Of a stretch of 60,588 nucleotides of DNA, positions 9,124-18,016 are shown in pieces. The notes under the pieces were generated by a model. That model was given only the letters and a program-made list of their open reading frames with translations. It did not search any database and was not told where the DNA came from. The position numbers and the translations under genes were made by a program. The stretch's first letter is position 1; the number at the start of each line of letters is the position of its first letter. The DNA comes from Miniimonas arenae (GTDB lineage Bacteria > Actinomycetota > Actinomycetes > Actinomycetales > Beutenbergiaceae): the NCBI RefSeq assembly GCF_006351005.1, contig NZ_VENP01000016.1:1-60588 (forward strand), written 5' to 3'.

Positions 9124-10992
9124 TCACGACGGCGGACCCGCGTCCGGCTCGACGCCCGCCTCGCGCGTCGGCTCGCTCGCGAGGCCCGGCGCCGGACGAT
9201 CGCTCGACCCGGCCCCCGGCTCGCTGGACTGCGCGGGCGCCGGCTCGGGCAGCGGCCCGCCCGAGGCGTCCCCGCGCACCAGCTTGAGCACGAGCTCGGC
9301 CGAGATGAGGCACATCGGCACGCCGACCCCGGGCGAGGCCGTGCCGCCCGCGTAGTACAGCCCGCGCACGCGCCGCGAGCGCGGGCCACGCCGGAACATC
9401 GCGGACTGCGCGAGCGTGTGCGCGGGCCCGAGCATGCCGCCGCGCCAGGAGTGGTAGTCGTCGGCGAAGTCGGCGGGCCCGATCGTGTGCCGCACCACGA
9501 CGCGTTCGGCGAGGTCGGTCACGCCCGTCCAGCGCGCGATCTGCTCGACGGCGAGGTCGGCGATCCGCTCGACGCGCGGGTCCGCGCGGCGAGCGCCGGT
9601 AGACCCGGCAGACCCGGCAGATCCGGCCGACCCGGCCGACGCGGTCGACTCGTCCGACCCGACCGACGCGCTCGGTGCGATGGTGGCGTCCGTGCGCTCG
9701 CCGTCGGGCGACTCGCTCTCGGAAGGCGCGCCGTCGCGCACGAACGGCGCCGGGTACCCGGTCCCGTGCCCCAGCCCGACGTCGCCCGAGACCGGGATGA
9801 GCACGAAGAGGTTCTCGTGCCCGGGGGGTGCGACGCCGTCGTCGGTCGCGGACGGCCGGCAGACGTACAGCGACGTCGGCGAGGGCAGCTCGCCCCCGCC
9901 GAACACGGCGTCGAGGCTGCGCTCCCAGTCCTGCGTGAACGCCAGGGTGTGGTGCGGCAGCTCGGGCAGCGCACCGCGCACGCCGAGCATCACGAGGACG
10001 GCGGAGGGCCCGGGCGTGACCCGCCGCCAGGAGCGCTCGGGGTAGGTGCGGTAGGTGGGCGGCACGAGCCGGGTCTCGGTGTGGTGCAGGTCGGCGGTCG
10101 AGACGACGACGTCGGCCGGCGTGCGGTGCGCGCGCCCGCGGACGTCGGTCCACTCCACGCCGCGCACGTGACCGCGGCGGCCGCGTCCGGTGACCGCGAG
10201 GGCGTCGACGGTCGCGTCGAGCGTGATCCGGACCCCGGCCGTGCGGGCGAGCCGCTCCAGCGCCGCCACGACCCCGGTGAACCCGCCGACCGGGTAGCGC
10301 ACGCCGTCGGACAGGTCGACCTGGCTCATGAGGTGGTAGATGGCCGGGGCGCGCCGCGGGTCCACGCCGAGGAACACGGCGGGGTAGCTCAGCACCTCGC
10401 GCAGCACGGGATCGGCGAACCGCCGTCCGGCGTGCCCCGCGAGCGAGGTCACGAGCCACCGCGCGAGGGCCGGCGCCGCGCGCCGGACCTCGGGGTCGAG
10501 GAACGGCTGCACCGAGGTGAACGGGTTGTAGAGGAACGCGGCCAGCGACAGGTCGAGGGCCTGCCGCGCGGTGGCGAGGTACTCCGCGAGCGCCGCGCCG
10601 GCGCCGGGCTCGCGCGCCTCGAACGCGGCGCGAGCGGCCGGTTCGCCCCAGGGCACGTCGAAGGACTCGACGTCGTCGGGGCCGACGCGCGAGAGCGGCC
10701 CGCCCTGTGCGCCGGGCCCGTGCAGCACGCGGTAGCCCGGGTCGAGCGTGCGCAGGTCGAGCTCGGCCTCGGCGCTCGTGCCGAGCATCCGGAAGAAGTG
10801 GTCGTACTGCGCGGGCATGAGGTACCAGGACGGACCGGTGTCGAACACGAAGCCCGCGTCGTCGATCCGGCCCGCGCGTCCGCCCACGCGGGAGCCTCGC
10901 TCGAGCACGTGCACGTCGTGCCCGTCGCGCGCGAGCAGGGCGGCGGTCGCGAGGCCGGCGACACCCGCGCCGATCACGATCACGCGCGCCAC
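9124..10992 (-). CDS. crtI: Phytoene desaturase
   Basis: 622-aa FAD enzyme that desaturates phytoene towards lycopene. The nucleotide-binding motif VIGAGVAGLATAALLARDGH starts near residue 7 and the substrate-side motif DTGPSWYLMP follows. It is about 100 residues longer than usual CrtI. An insertion of roughly 50 residues rich in Ser, Ala, Gly and Asp (SAGSAGSAGSAG, encoded near 9595-9660) lies before the C-terminal FAD segment, and there is a Pro/Ser/Glu-rich tail. GTG 10992 overlaps the crtB stop by 13 bp and has a GGGGGG ribosome binding site; GTG 11001 is possible. Directly downstream of crtB, it is the likeliest first desaturase. Confidence 0.9.
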   Translation of the reverse strand: MARVIVIGAGVAGLATAALLARDGHDVHVLERGSRVGGRAGRIDDAGFVFDTGPSWYLMPAQYDHFFRMLGTSAEAELDLRTLDPGYRVLHGPGAQGGPLSRVGPDDVESFDVPWGEPAARAAFEAREPGAGAALAEYLATARQALDLSLAAFLYNPFTSVQPFLDPEVRRAAPALARWLVTSLAGHAGRRFADPVLREVLSYPAVFLGVDPRRAPAIYHLMSQVDLSDGVRYPVGGFTGVVAALERLARTAGVRITLDATVDALAVTGRGRRGHVRGVEWTDVRGRAHRTPADVVVSTADLHHTETRLVPPTYRTYPERSWRRVTPGPSAVLVMLGVRGALPELPHHTLAFTQDWERSLDAVFGGGELPSPTSLYVCRPSATDDGVAPPGHENLFVLIPVSGDVGLGHGTGYPAPFVRDGAPSESESPDGERTDATIAPSASVGSDESTASAGSAGSAGSAGSTGARRADPRVERIADLAVEQIARWTGVTDLAERVVVRHTIGPADFADDYHSWRGGMLGPAHTLAQSAMFRRGPRSRRVRGLYYAGGTASPGVGVPMCLISAELVLKLVRGDASGGPLPEPAPAQSSEPGAGSSDRPAPGLASEPTREAGVEPDAGPPS

Positions 10993-12020
10993 GGGTGCCA
11001 CCCCCCGTCCAGCAGCGGCGCCGGGTCGGCGAGGACCGCGCGCGCCACGAGACGCAGCTTGACCGGCGTGGGGACGCTCACCCGTTCGCGGTACAGCTCG
11101 TGCACCGGGGTGGCCGCGATCCGCGCGGTGAGCTCGCCGAACAGCAGGCGCGCCGCGCGCACGGCGGGGCGCACGTCGGCCGGCAGGAGCGCGAGGCCCT
11201 CGTCGGCGGTGCGCAGGTCGGCGCGGATCCGCCGCACCCACGCGCGCTTGCCCGCCTCGTCCAGCGGCGCGTCGAGCGGCCCGTCCGGCGGCTCGTCCGG
11301 CCGGCCGGCGCGGGCGCCACCCGCGCTCGGCGCGCCGCCGTGCGCAGCACCAGCACCAGCACCAGCACCAGCACCAGCACCAGCACCAGCACCGTTCCCC
11401 TCACCCACCGCCGGCAGATACCCCCGCCCCAGCCGCCCTGCGTCGTCGGCGAGGTCACGAAGGAAGTTGACGTTCTGAAAGGCCGCCCCCAGCGCCCGGG
11501 CACCCCGCACGAGAACCGCGTGCTCGCCGTCGGACACGCGATGCCCGTCGAGGTAGATCGGCAGGCACATGAGGCCGACCACCTCGGCCGAGCCGTACAC
11601 GTACCGCGCCTGCTCGGCGGGCGTGAGGGAGCGCGGGTCGAGGTCCATCCGCATGGACGCGAAGAACGGCTCGACCACGTCGCGCGTGATGCCGCACGCG
11701 CGGGCCGTGGCGGCGAACGCGTGCAGCACCAGGTCGGCCGCGAACCCCGTGGCCATCGCCTCGTAGGTCGCGGCCTCGTAGGCGTCGAGGGCGGCGCGCT
11801 GGGCGTCAGCGTCGAGGCCGGCCTCGGCGGCCACGCCGTCGACGATCTCGTCCGCGACGCGGACCATCGCGTAGACGGCCCGCACGTGGTCGCGGCAACG
11901 GTCGGGCAGCAGCGCGGTCGCGAGGCCGAACGAGGTCGAGTAGCTGCGGATCACGCCGTCGGCGGCCACCCGTGCGGCACGCGTGTAGAGCGCGAGGCGG
12001 GCGGCGTCGGGGGCCGTCAC
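10980..12020 (-). CDS. crtB: Phytoene synthase
   Basis: 346-aa enzyme that condenses two geranylgeranyl diphosphates to phytoene. The first Asp-rich motif is in AMVRVADEIVDG and the second in NFLRDLADDAGRLGRGY. Between the second motif and the C-terminal helices lies a low-complexity insert, Gly-Ala repeated, from eight copies of the hexamer GGTGCT (AGCACC on the plus strand, 11346-11393). These GGT/GCT codons contrast with the GGC/GCC used elsewhere. GTG 12020 overlaps the crtE stop as GTGA, showing translational coupling. Confidence 0.92.
   Translation of the reverse strand: MTAPDAARLALYTRAARVAADGVIRSYSTSFGLATALLPDRCRDHVRAVYAMVRVADEIVDGVAAEAGLDADAQRAALDAYEAATYEAMATGFAADLVLHAFAATARACGITRDVVEPFFASMRMDLDPRSLTPAEQARYVYGSAEVVGLMCLPIYLDGHRVSDGEHAVLVRGARALGAAFQNVNFLRDLADDAGRLGRGYLPAVGEGNGAGAGAGAGAGAGAGAAHGGAPSAGGARAGRPDEPPDGPLDAPLDEAGKRAWVRRIRADLRTADEGLALLPADVRPAVRAARLLFGELTARIAATPVHELYRERVSVPTPVKLRLVARAVLADPAPLLDGGWHPWRA
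11346..11393. repeat. Hexanucleotide repeat AGCACC x8 inside crtB
   Basis: Eight exact tandem copies of AGCACC. On the coding strand they give (Gly-Ala)8 in a loop of phytoene synthase. Unit gain or loss would keep the reading frame, so length should vary between strains without inactivating the gene. Confidence 0.95.
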
Positions 12021-13096
12021 GACCTCCGCTCCGCGATGGCGCGCGCGACGCCCTCGAGCACCGCGCCGAACGCTGCGTAGCCGGGCTGCTCGCCGATCCG
12101 GGCGGCCTGCGCGAGCGCGTCGGCCAGGTGCATCGCCGCGTCCTGCTCGACGGCGGCGCGTGCCCCGGAGGACTCGATGAGGTCGACCGCCTCCTGGGCC
12201 TCACGCGCCGTGAGGTCACCCCGGCCGAGCAGCGACGCCAGCCGCGGCCAGTCCGCGCCGGCGCGCACCCACGCCACTAGCGCGGTGACCTTGCCCTCGC
12301 GGATGTCGGAGTAGGGGTCCTTGCCCACCTCCTCGGGGTCGCCGAACACCCCGAGGACGTCGTCCTGCAGCTGGAAGGCCAGGCCGAGGGACGTGCAGTA
12401 CTCCTCCAGGCCGGTCGGCACCCGCGCGCCCGCGACGGCGAGCGCCAGCAGGAGCGGTAGCCGGACCGTGTAGACGCCCGTCTTGCGCGCCGACATCGCG
12501 AGCACGGCCTCGACGTCGGGCGAGGTCTCGGGCAGCGAGTACAGGACGTCCGCGAGCTCGCCGGCCACCGACTGCGCGAGCGTCTCGCCGAGCACGTCGA
12601 GCATCCGCAGCCGTACGTCGTGCGGCACGTCGAGCCGGGCGACGAGCTGGTGCGCGTCCGCGAGCAGCACGTCCGCGGCGAGGATGCCGGCGGCCTCGCC
12701 GAGCCGCCGGTGCGACGCGCGGCCCAACTCCTGCCCGGCCACCTCGTGCGCGCGGCCGATGAGGTTCGGCTCGCCGCGGCGCAGCACGTCGTGGTCGATC
12801 ACGTCGTCGTGCAGCAGGAAGGCGGAGTGCAGCAGCTCGACGGCGACGGCGAGGTCGAGCCTGGCGCCGGAGTCGACCGCGCGGTGCTCCTCGCCGTCGA
12901 GCGCCTCGGCGGCGACGAGGAGGATCGCGGGGCGGACGAGCTTCCCGCCGCGCAGGCTGTCCCCGGCCACGCGCCAGAGCCGCTCCGACTCCGGACCGCT
13001 CGCACCCGCGACGCAGCGCGCGACGTACTCCTCCAGCCGAGCGCGCACCTGGGCGAGCGCGCTCTCCGTCGACACCGGCAGGGGCAGTGTGGGCAC
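12017..13096 (-). CDS. crtE: Geranylgeranyl diphosphate synthase
   Basis: 359-aa trans-isoprenyl diphosphate synthase that makes the C20 precursor for the pathway. The first Asp-rich motif DDVID is at about residues 97-101, preceded by LLHSAFLLH. The second is LQDDVLGVFGD. The FxxxD-distal small residues fit a C20 product but do not prove it. GTG 13096 follows GAGGTGG with 5-nt spacing; GTG 13105, three codons upstream, has no such site. First gene of the five-gene carotenoid operon, with an inverted repeat just upstream. Confidence 0.92.
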   Translation of the reverse strand: MPTLPLPVSTESALAQVRARLEEYVARCVAGASGPESERLWRVAGDSLRGGKLVRPAILLVAAEALDGEEHRAVDSGARLDLAVAVELLHSAFLLHDDVIDHDVLRRGEPNLIGRAHEVAGQELGRASHRRLGEAAGILAADVLLADAHQLVARLDVPHDVRLRMLDVLGETLAQSVAGELADVLYSLPETSPDVEAVLAMSARKTGVYTVRLPLLLALAVAGARVPTGLEEYCTSLGLAFQLQDDVLGVFGDPEEVGKDPYSDIREGKVTALVAWVRAGADWPRLASLLGRGDLTAREAQEAVDLIESSGARAAVEQDAAMHLADALAQAARIGEQPGYAAFGAVLEGVARAIAERRS

Positions 13097-13109
13097 GCAG
13101 TCCACCTCG

Positions 13110-13126
13110 CTAAGTTGATTAGCGAA
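13110..13126. promoter_or_regulatory. Inverted repeat upstream of crtE, probable operator
   Basis: CGCTAA-GTTGA-TTAGCG has perfect 6-bp arms. It lies about 15 bp upstream of crtE in an AT-richer patch, the only such patch nearby. MarR-type CrtR regulators control carotenoid operons in corynebacteria through TTA-containing sites, so a similar regulator is possible. None is encoded in the window. Confidence 0.55.
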
Positions 13127-13137
13127 AACCTACCCCG

Positions 13138-13392
13138 TCAGCGGCGCCCGCGCACGCGTCTTCCGCACGAGACCTCCCACAGCACGGGGAGCAGGAGCCC
13201 GACGGCGAGCACCGGCGTCGCGAGCAGGTGACCCACCGCGGCGAGCGCCACAGCGGCCAGCGCAGCCGACGGCGCGGCCGTGAAGCCGAACGCGGAGGTC
13301 TGCCGCCAGATCCCGACGGATTGACTGGTCGCCCCGCCGCATTGACTGGTCAGATCGGCGGAGCGCACGGCGACCTGCGTGAATGCACCCAC
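13138..13392 (-). CDS. Possible remnant of a small membrane protein
   Basis: An 84-codon frame whose last 50 residues (about 13138-13300) form two hydrophobic segments and a basic end (CGRRVRGRR). Third-position GC in that part is high, as in real genes here. The N-terminal part lies inside the TTGACTGGT repeat element and is probably not native. I recognise no family. It reads like the C-terminal fragment of a membrane protein cut by the repeat element. It could also be noncoding. Confidence 0.25.
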   Translation of the reverse strand: MGAFTQVAVRSADLTSQCGGATSQSVGIWRQTSAFGFTAAPSAALAAVALAAVGHLLATPVLAVGLLLPVLWEVSCGRRVRGRR

Positions 13393-13453
13393 AACAGGGC
13401 CCCGAGACGATCTGACCAGTCAATGCGGCGGGACCACCAGTCAAAGCGCCCCG
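13312..13453. repeat. TTGACTGGT phased inverted element (copy A)
   Basis: Two TTGACTGGT motifs 21 bp apart (13321, 13342) are followed by two inverted ACCAGTCAA motifs 21 bp apart (13415, 13436). The whole ~45-bp arms are imperfectly complementary and inner flanks match exactly (TCAGATC 13350-13356; GATCTGA 13409-13415), leaving a 52-bp loop. A second copy of the element is at 46553-46725. It lies between the divergent carotenoid and export operons; no transposase is near. Confidence 0.85.
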
Positions 13454-13620
13454 ACGGAGCCCGGGAGGGCCCATCCGGGGTCGGGAGCGGCGCTCCGCCG
13501 GGCGTGGGAACCGGCGTTCCGAGCACCGCGCCGGGCGGCACGGCCGGCAGCGCGGTGGACCACACCCCCACTCACAGTGTCCTGACAGGTTCCGCTGAGA
13601 ACCGCGCCAGAGCACGCCCC

Positions 13621-13626
13621 TAGCGT
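13621..13626 (+). promoter_or_regulatory. -10 box (TAGCGT) of the export operon
   Basis: TAGCGT ends eight bases before the GTG start at 13635, and no ribosome binding site is seen. A leaderless or nearly leaderless mRNA is likely. Confidence 0.45.
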
Positions 13627-13634
13627 CCCGGCCC

Positions 13635-14956
13635 GTGAGACTCCACCTCCCCCGACCCCGCGTCCTGGTCGCCGCGGGCGCTGTGCTCGTGCTCGCCGTC
13701 GCCGCCGTGCTCTGGTTCGCCGTGATGCGGCCCGCACAGGCGGCCACGACGAGCGCGACGAGCCAGATGCTCACCGCCCAGGCCACGCTGACCACCTTCG
13801 AGCAGTCCGTCACGACCTCGGGCACGCTGACGCCGGCCGCGAACGAGACGATCTCGTTCGCCGCCGCGGGCACCGTGCAGACCGTCGACGTCGCCGAGGG
13901 CGACACCGTCACGGCCGGTCAGACGCTCGCGACCATCGACACCCTGCAGCTCGACGCCACCCGCACCGAGGCGCTCTACGACCTCGAGGTCGCGAAGGCG
14001 GCGCTCGAGGAGGCGCAGGACGCCGACGACGACAGCGACAGCGCGAACGCCCTCGTCGAGTCGCGCACCGCCGCGCTCGCCGTCGCGCAGAGCGCCTACG
14101 ACGACGCCGAGGCCGCAATGGCCGACGCGACGCTCGTCGCGCCCGTGGCGGGCCTGGTGACCAGCGTGGGCGTCGCCGTCGGGGACGCGGTGTCCGGCTC
14201 GTCCTCGGCGAGCGCCGGCGGCGGGACGACCGGCGCGACCGGCGCCGGCGGTTCGACGGGCTCGAGCACCACGACGACGGCGAGCGGCGCCTTCACGATC
14301 GTCGGCACCGACGCGTGGACCGTGTCGGTCTCGGTGGGCGAGTCGGACGTGGCGAACCTGGCCGTCGGCAACCAGGTCGAGATGACCTCCGACGACGTGA
14401 GCGGCACGATCTTCGGCGTCGTCACCGAGATCGGGAAGCTGCCGAGCTCCTCCTCCGGATCGGTGACCTACCCGGTCACGATCGAGGTCACGGGCGACGG
14501 CGAGGGCCTCTACGACGGCGTCGCGGTCGACGTGAGCATCATCTACTCCCGCCGCACGGACGTCCTGGCGATCCCGTCGGCCGCAGTGACGCAGAACGCC
14601 GACGGCACGGCGACCGTCGAGCTCGTCACCTCGAGCGGGACGTCCGACGGCGCAGCGAGCGACGGCGCGACGCCCGGCGGTGACAGCACGGCCGGGTCCG
14701 CCGACGCCGACTCGGCGAACGCGGTCGAGACCATGACGACCACCGTGGAGCTCGGCGAGACGTCGGGCTCCACGGTCGAGATCACGTCGGGCCTGTCCGA
14801 GGGCGACACCGTGCAGTACACGGTCGCGATCGCGTCGCAGGACACGTCCGGCACCGGAACGCAGGACCAGCAGGGCCAGCTCCCCGGCGGCGGCGAGCTC
14901 CCCGGCGGAGACGGCCAGATGCCGGACTTCTCCGGCGGGTTCCCCGGCGGTCAGGG

Positions 14957-14960
<4 letters not shown>
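13635..14960 (+). CDS. HlyD/MacA-type membrane fusion (adaptor) protein
   Basis: 441-aa adaptor. One N-terminal transmembrane helix lies at about residues 9-30. A barrel-sandwich hybrid (lipoyl-like) half-motif follows, FAAAGTVQTVDVAEGDTVTAGQTLATID, given here as a domain at about 75-105. A short helical hairpin, the second half-motif (TLVAPVAGLVTSVGVAVGD), a Gly/Ser/Thr-rich insert and a beta-barrel domain complete the body. The C-terminus is Gly/Pro-rich (GGGELPGGDGQMPDF). It is expected to span the cell envelope and work with the MacB-like ATPase and permease that follow with ATGA overlaps. Confidence 0.88.
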
Positions 14961-15756
<796 letters not shown>

Positions 15757-15760
<4 letters not shown>

Positions 15761-16974
15761 GCTGGCGCGAGACCCTCCTCACCGGCTGGAGCTCGATCCG
15801 CGCGCACTCGATGCGCTCGCTCCTGACCACGCTCGGGATCCTCATCGGCATCGCCGCGGTGATCCTCACGGTCGGGCTCGGCCTGGGCACCCAGAAGGAC
15901 GTCAGCGCGCAGATCAGCTCGCTCGGCTCCAACCTCCTCATCGTCACGCCTGGCTCGAGCATCGACTCCTCCGGCATGCGCGGCGGGTTCGGCTCGGCCG
16001 CCACGCTCACCACGTCCGACGTCGAGGCGCTGGACTCCTCGGTCGCGACGCCGGACGTCGACGCCGTGGCCGCCGAGCGCTCCACGTCGCTGTCGGTCGA
16101 GGCGGGCGACACGAACTGGACCACCACGGTCACCGGCGTGACCGCCGACTGGCTCGAGGTGCGCTCACGGACGCTGTCCTCGGGCGAGTTCGTCGACCCC
16201 GACTCCACCTCGCAGGTGGTGCTCGGGTCCGAGGCCGCGACCGAGCTGTTCGGCAGCACCGACGTCGTCGGACGCAGCGTGACCATATCCGACCTGCCGT
16301 TCACGGTGGTCGGCGTGCTGGACTCGGCCGGGTCCTCGAGCGAGACGAACCTGGACGACCTCGCGGTGCTGCCTCTCGCCGTCGTGGGCTCCGACCTCAT
16401 CGGGACGAACCCGACCACGGTGTCGACGATCTACCTCAAGGCTGTGGACACGACCGTCATCTCGGCGGCGTACCAGGAGGCCGAGACGCTGCTGCTCAAC
16501 CTGCACGGCATCACCAACGCCGACTCGGCGGACTTCTCGATCTCCAGCCAGGACGCCCTCGTGGAGACGGCGACGTCGGTCTACCGCACCCTGACGGTGC
16601 TGCTGACCGGAATCGCTGCCCTTTCCTTGCTGGTCGGTGGGATCGGCGTCATGAACATCATGCTCGTGTCGGTCACCGAGCGGACCCGGGAGATCGGCCT
16701 GCGCAAGGCGCTCGGCGCACCGCCCCGCGTGATCCGGCGACAGTTCCTCACCGAGGCCTCGATCCTCGGGCTGGCGGGCGGCGTGCTCGGCGTCGGGCTC
16801 GGCGTGGTCGCGGCGCTCACGCTCCCGAGCGTGCTCGGCTCCTCGATCGTCGTCTCCGGCGTGGCGATCGCCGGATCGATCGCGGTGGCCCTCGGCATCG
16901 GCCTCCTCTTCGGCACCTACCCGGCAGCGCGGGCCGCACGGCTCGCCCCCATCGACGCACTCCGCAGCGAGTGA
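15757..16974 (+). CDS. MacB-like ABC permease (FtsX domain)
   Basis: 405-aa permease. One helix at about residues 20-45 ([19 protein letters not shown]) is followed by a large extracellular MacB periplasmic-core domain to about residue 270. Three C-terminal helices carry the FtsX motif, with [20 protein letters not shown] and [12 protein letters not shown] typical of the family. Overlaps the ATPase gene as ATGA. In Gram-positives such transporters export peptides or lipids or sense envelope stress; the substrate is unknown. Confidence 0.93.
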
Positions 16975-16993
16975 CCCACCCGAAAGGCTCTTC

Positions 16994-18016
16994 ATGCGTG
17001 CACTCACTCCCTCCCGCTCGCCACGGGCATCGCGGCGGGCATCCCTGCGGCCCTCCCGCCTCGTCGCCCTCACCGCGCTCGCGGCAGCCACCGCGCTCGT
17101 CGCGTCCTGCTCGACCGGCACGTCCGAGGCCGCGGGCAACTCCGACGCCTCCGCGGCGCCGTCCGTGGACGCCTCCGCGGCGCCCGACGGCGGGCAGGGC
17201 GCGCTCGGCGGCGGTGCGGGCGGCGACGCCGATCGCGGCGGCGTGTCCGGCGAGATCGTGCTCGTCACCGGCAGCACCGCGCAGGTGCAGGGCGACGACG
17301 AGCAGACGGCCGTGACCTGGACCGACGACACGAGCGTCACGCTCGCCGCCGACGGCACGATCGCCGACGTGGTCGCCGGTCTGTGCGCGACGGCGCAGCT
17401 CACCGACGACGTCGCCGTCTCGGTCGCGCTCACCCAGCCGGGCGACGACGGCACGTGCGCCGCCGGGTTCGGCGGCGGGATGGGCGGCGGGATGCCGGGC
17501 GGAGGGCAGCTGCCCGAGGGCGGCGAGACGCCGACCGACCTCCCGACCGACATGCCGAACGGCGGCGAGATGCCCACCGACATGCCGAACGGCGGCGAGA
17601 TGCCGACCGATATGCCGCAGGGCGGCGGTGCGGGCGGCGGGTTCGCCGGCGGCATGCCGACCAGCGGCACCGTCACCGCCGTCGACGGGACGACGATCAC
17701 CGTCACCACCTCCGACGGCGAGACCGCCACGATCGCGACCGACGACGCGACCACCTACACCGTGACCGCGACGGCCGCGACGAGCGACATCGCCACCGGG
17801 CTGTGCGCGACGGCCTTCGGCGACGCCGACTCCTCCGGAGCCGTCACGGCGAGCTCGATCGCGCTGTCCCAGCCCGGCGACGAGGGCTGCTCGACCGGTT
17901 TCGGGGGCGGCGGCTTCGGCGGCGGTGGCTTCGGCGGTGGCCCGGGCGGGCAGCGCGGCCAGAACGGTCAGAGCGGCGCCGGCGAGGAGAGCACGAGCGG
18001 GAGCGGGAATGCCTGA
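16994..18016 (+). CDS. Gly-rich lipoprotein with two DUF5666-like repeats
   Basis: 340-aa predicted lipoprotein. A basic N-terminus, a hydrophobic core and lipobox LVAS-C (Cys at about residue 36) mark a type II signal. Two related beta-rich units begin GEIVLVTGSTAQVQ and GTVTAVDGTTITVTT, and each ends LCATA...SIALSQPGD; they resemble DUF5666. Between them is a 30-bp tandem repeat coding MPNGGEMPTD (17551-17610 onward), and the end is GGGFGGGGFGGG. Start ATG follows GAAAGG. Encoded between permease and second adaptor, it may be an envelope component of the exporter. Confidence 0.75.
   Translation: MRALTPSRSPRASRRASLRPSRLVALTALAAATALVASCSTGTSEAAGNSDASAAPSVDASAAPDGGQGALGGGAGGDADRGGVSGEIVLVTGSTAQVQGDDEQTAVTWTDDTSVTLAADGTIADVVAGLCATAQLTDDVAVSVALTQPGDDGTCAAGFGGGMGGGMPGGGQLPEGGETPTDLPTDMPNGGEMPTDMPNGGEMPTDMPQGGGAGGGFAGGMPTSGTVTAVDGTTITVTTSDGETATIATDDATTYTVTATAATSDIATGLCATAFGDADSSGAVTASSIALSQPGDEGCSTGFGGGGFGGGGFGGGPGGQRGQNGQSGAGEESTSGSGNA
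17551..17630. repeat. 30-bp tandem repeat in the lipoprotein gene
   Basis: Two full units start at 17551 and 17581 and a partial, diverged one at 17611. They code for repeated MPNGGEMPTD in the linker between the two DUF5666-like units. Confidence 0.8.

Noticed and set aside
13312-13453. TTGACTGGT motifs as -35 promoter boxes (TTGACT)
   Set aside because: The motif resembles a -35 hexamer, but no matching -10 boxes lie 16-18 bp away, and the exact inverted 21-bp phasing is not explained by promoters.
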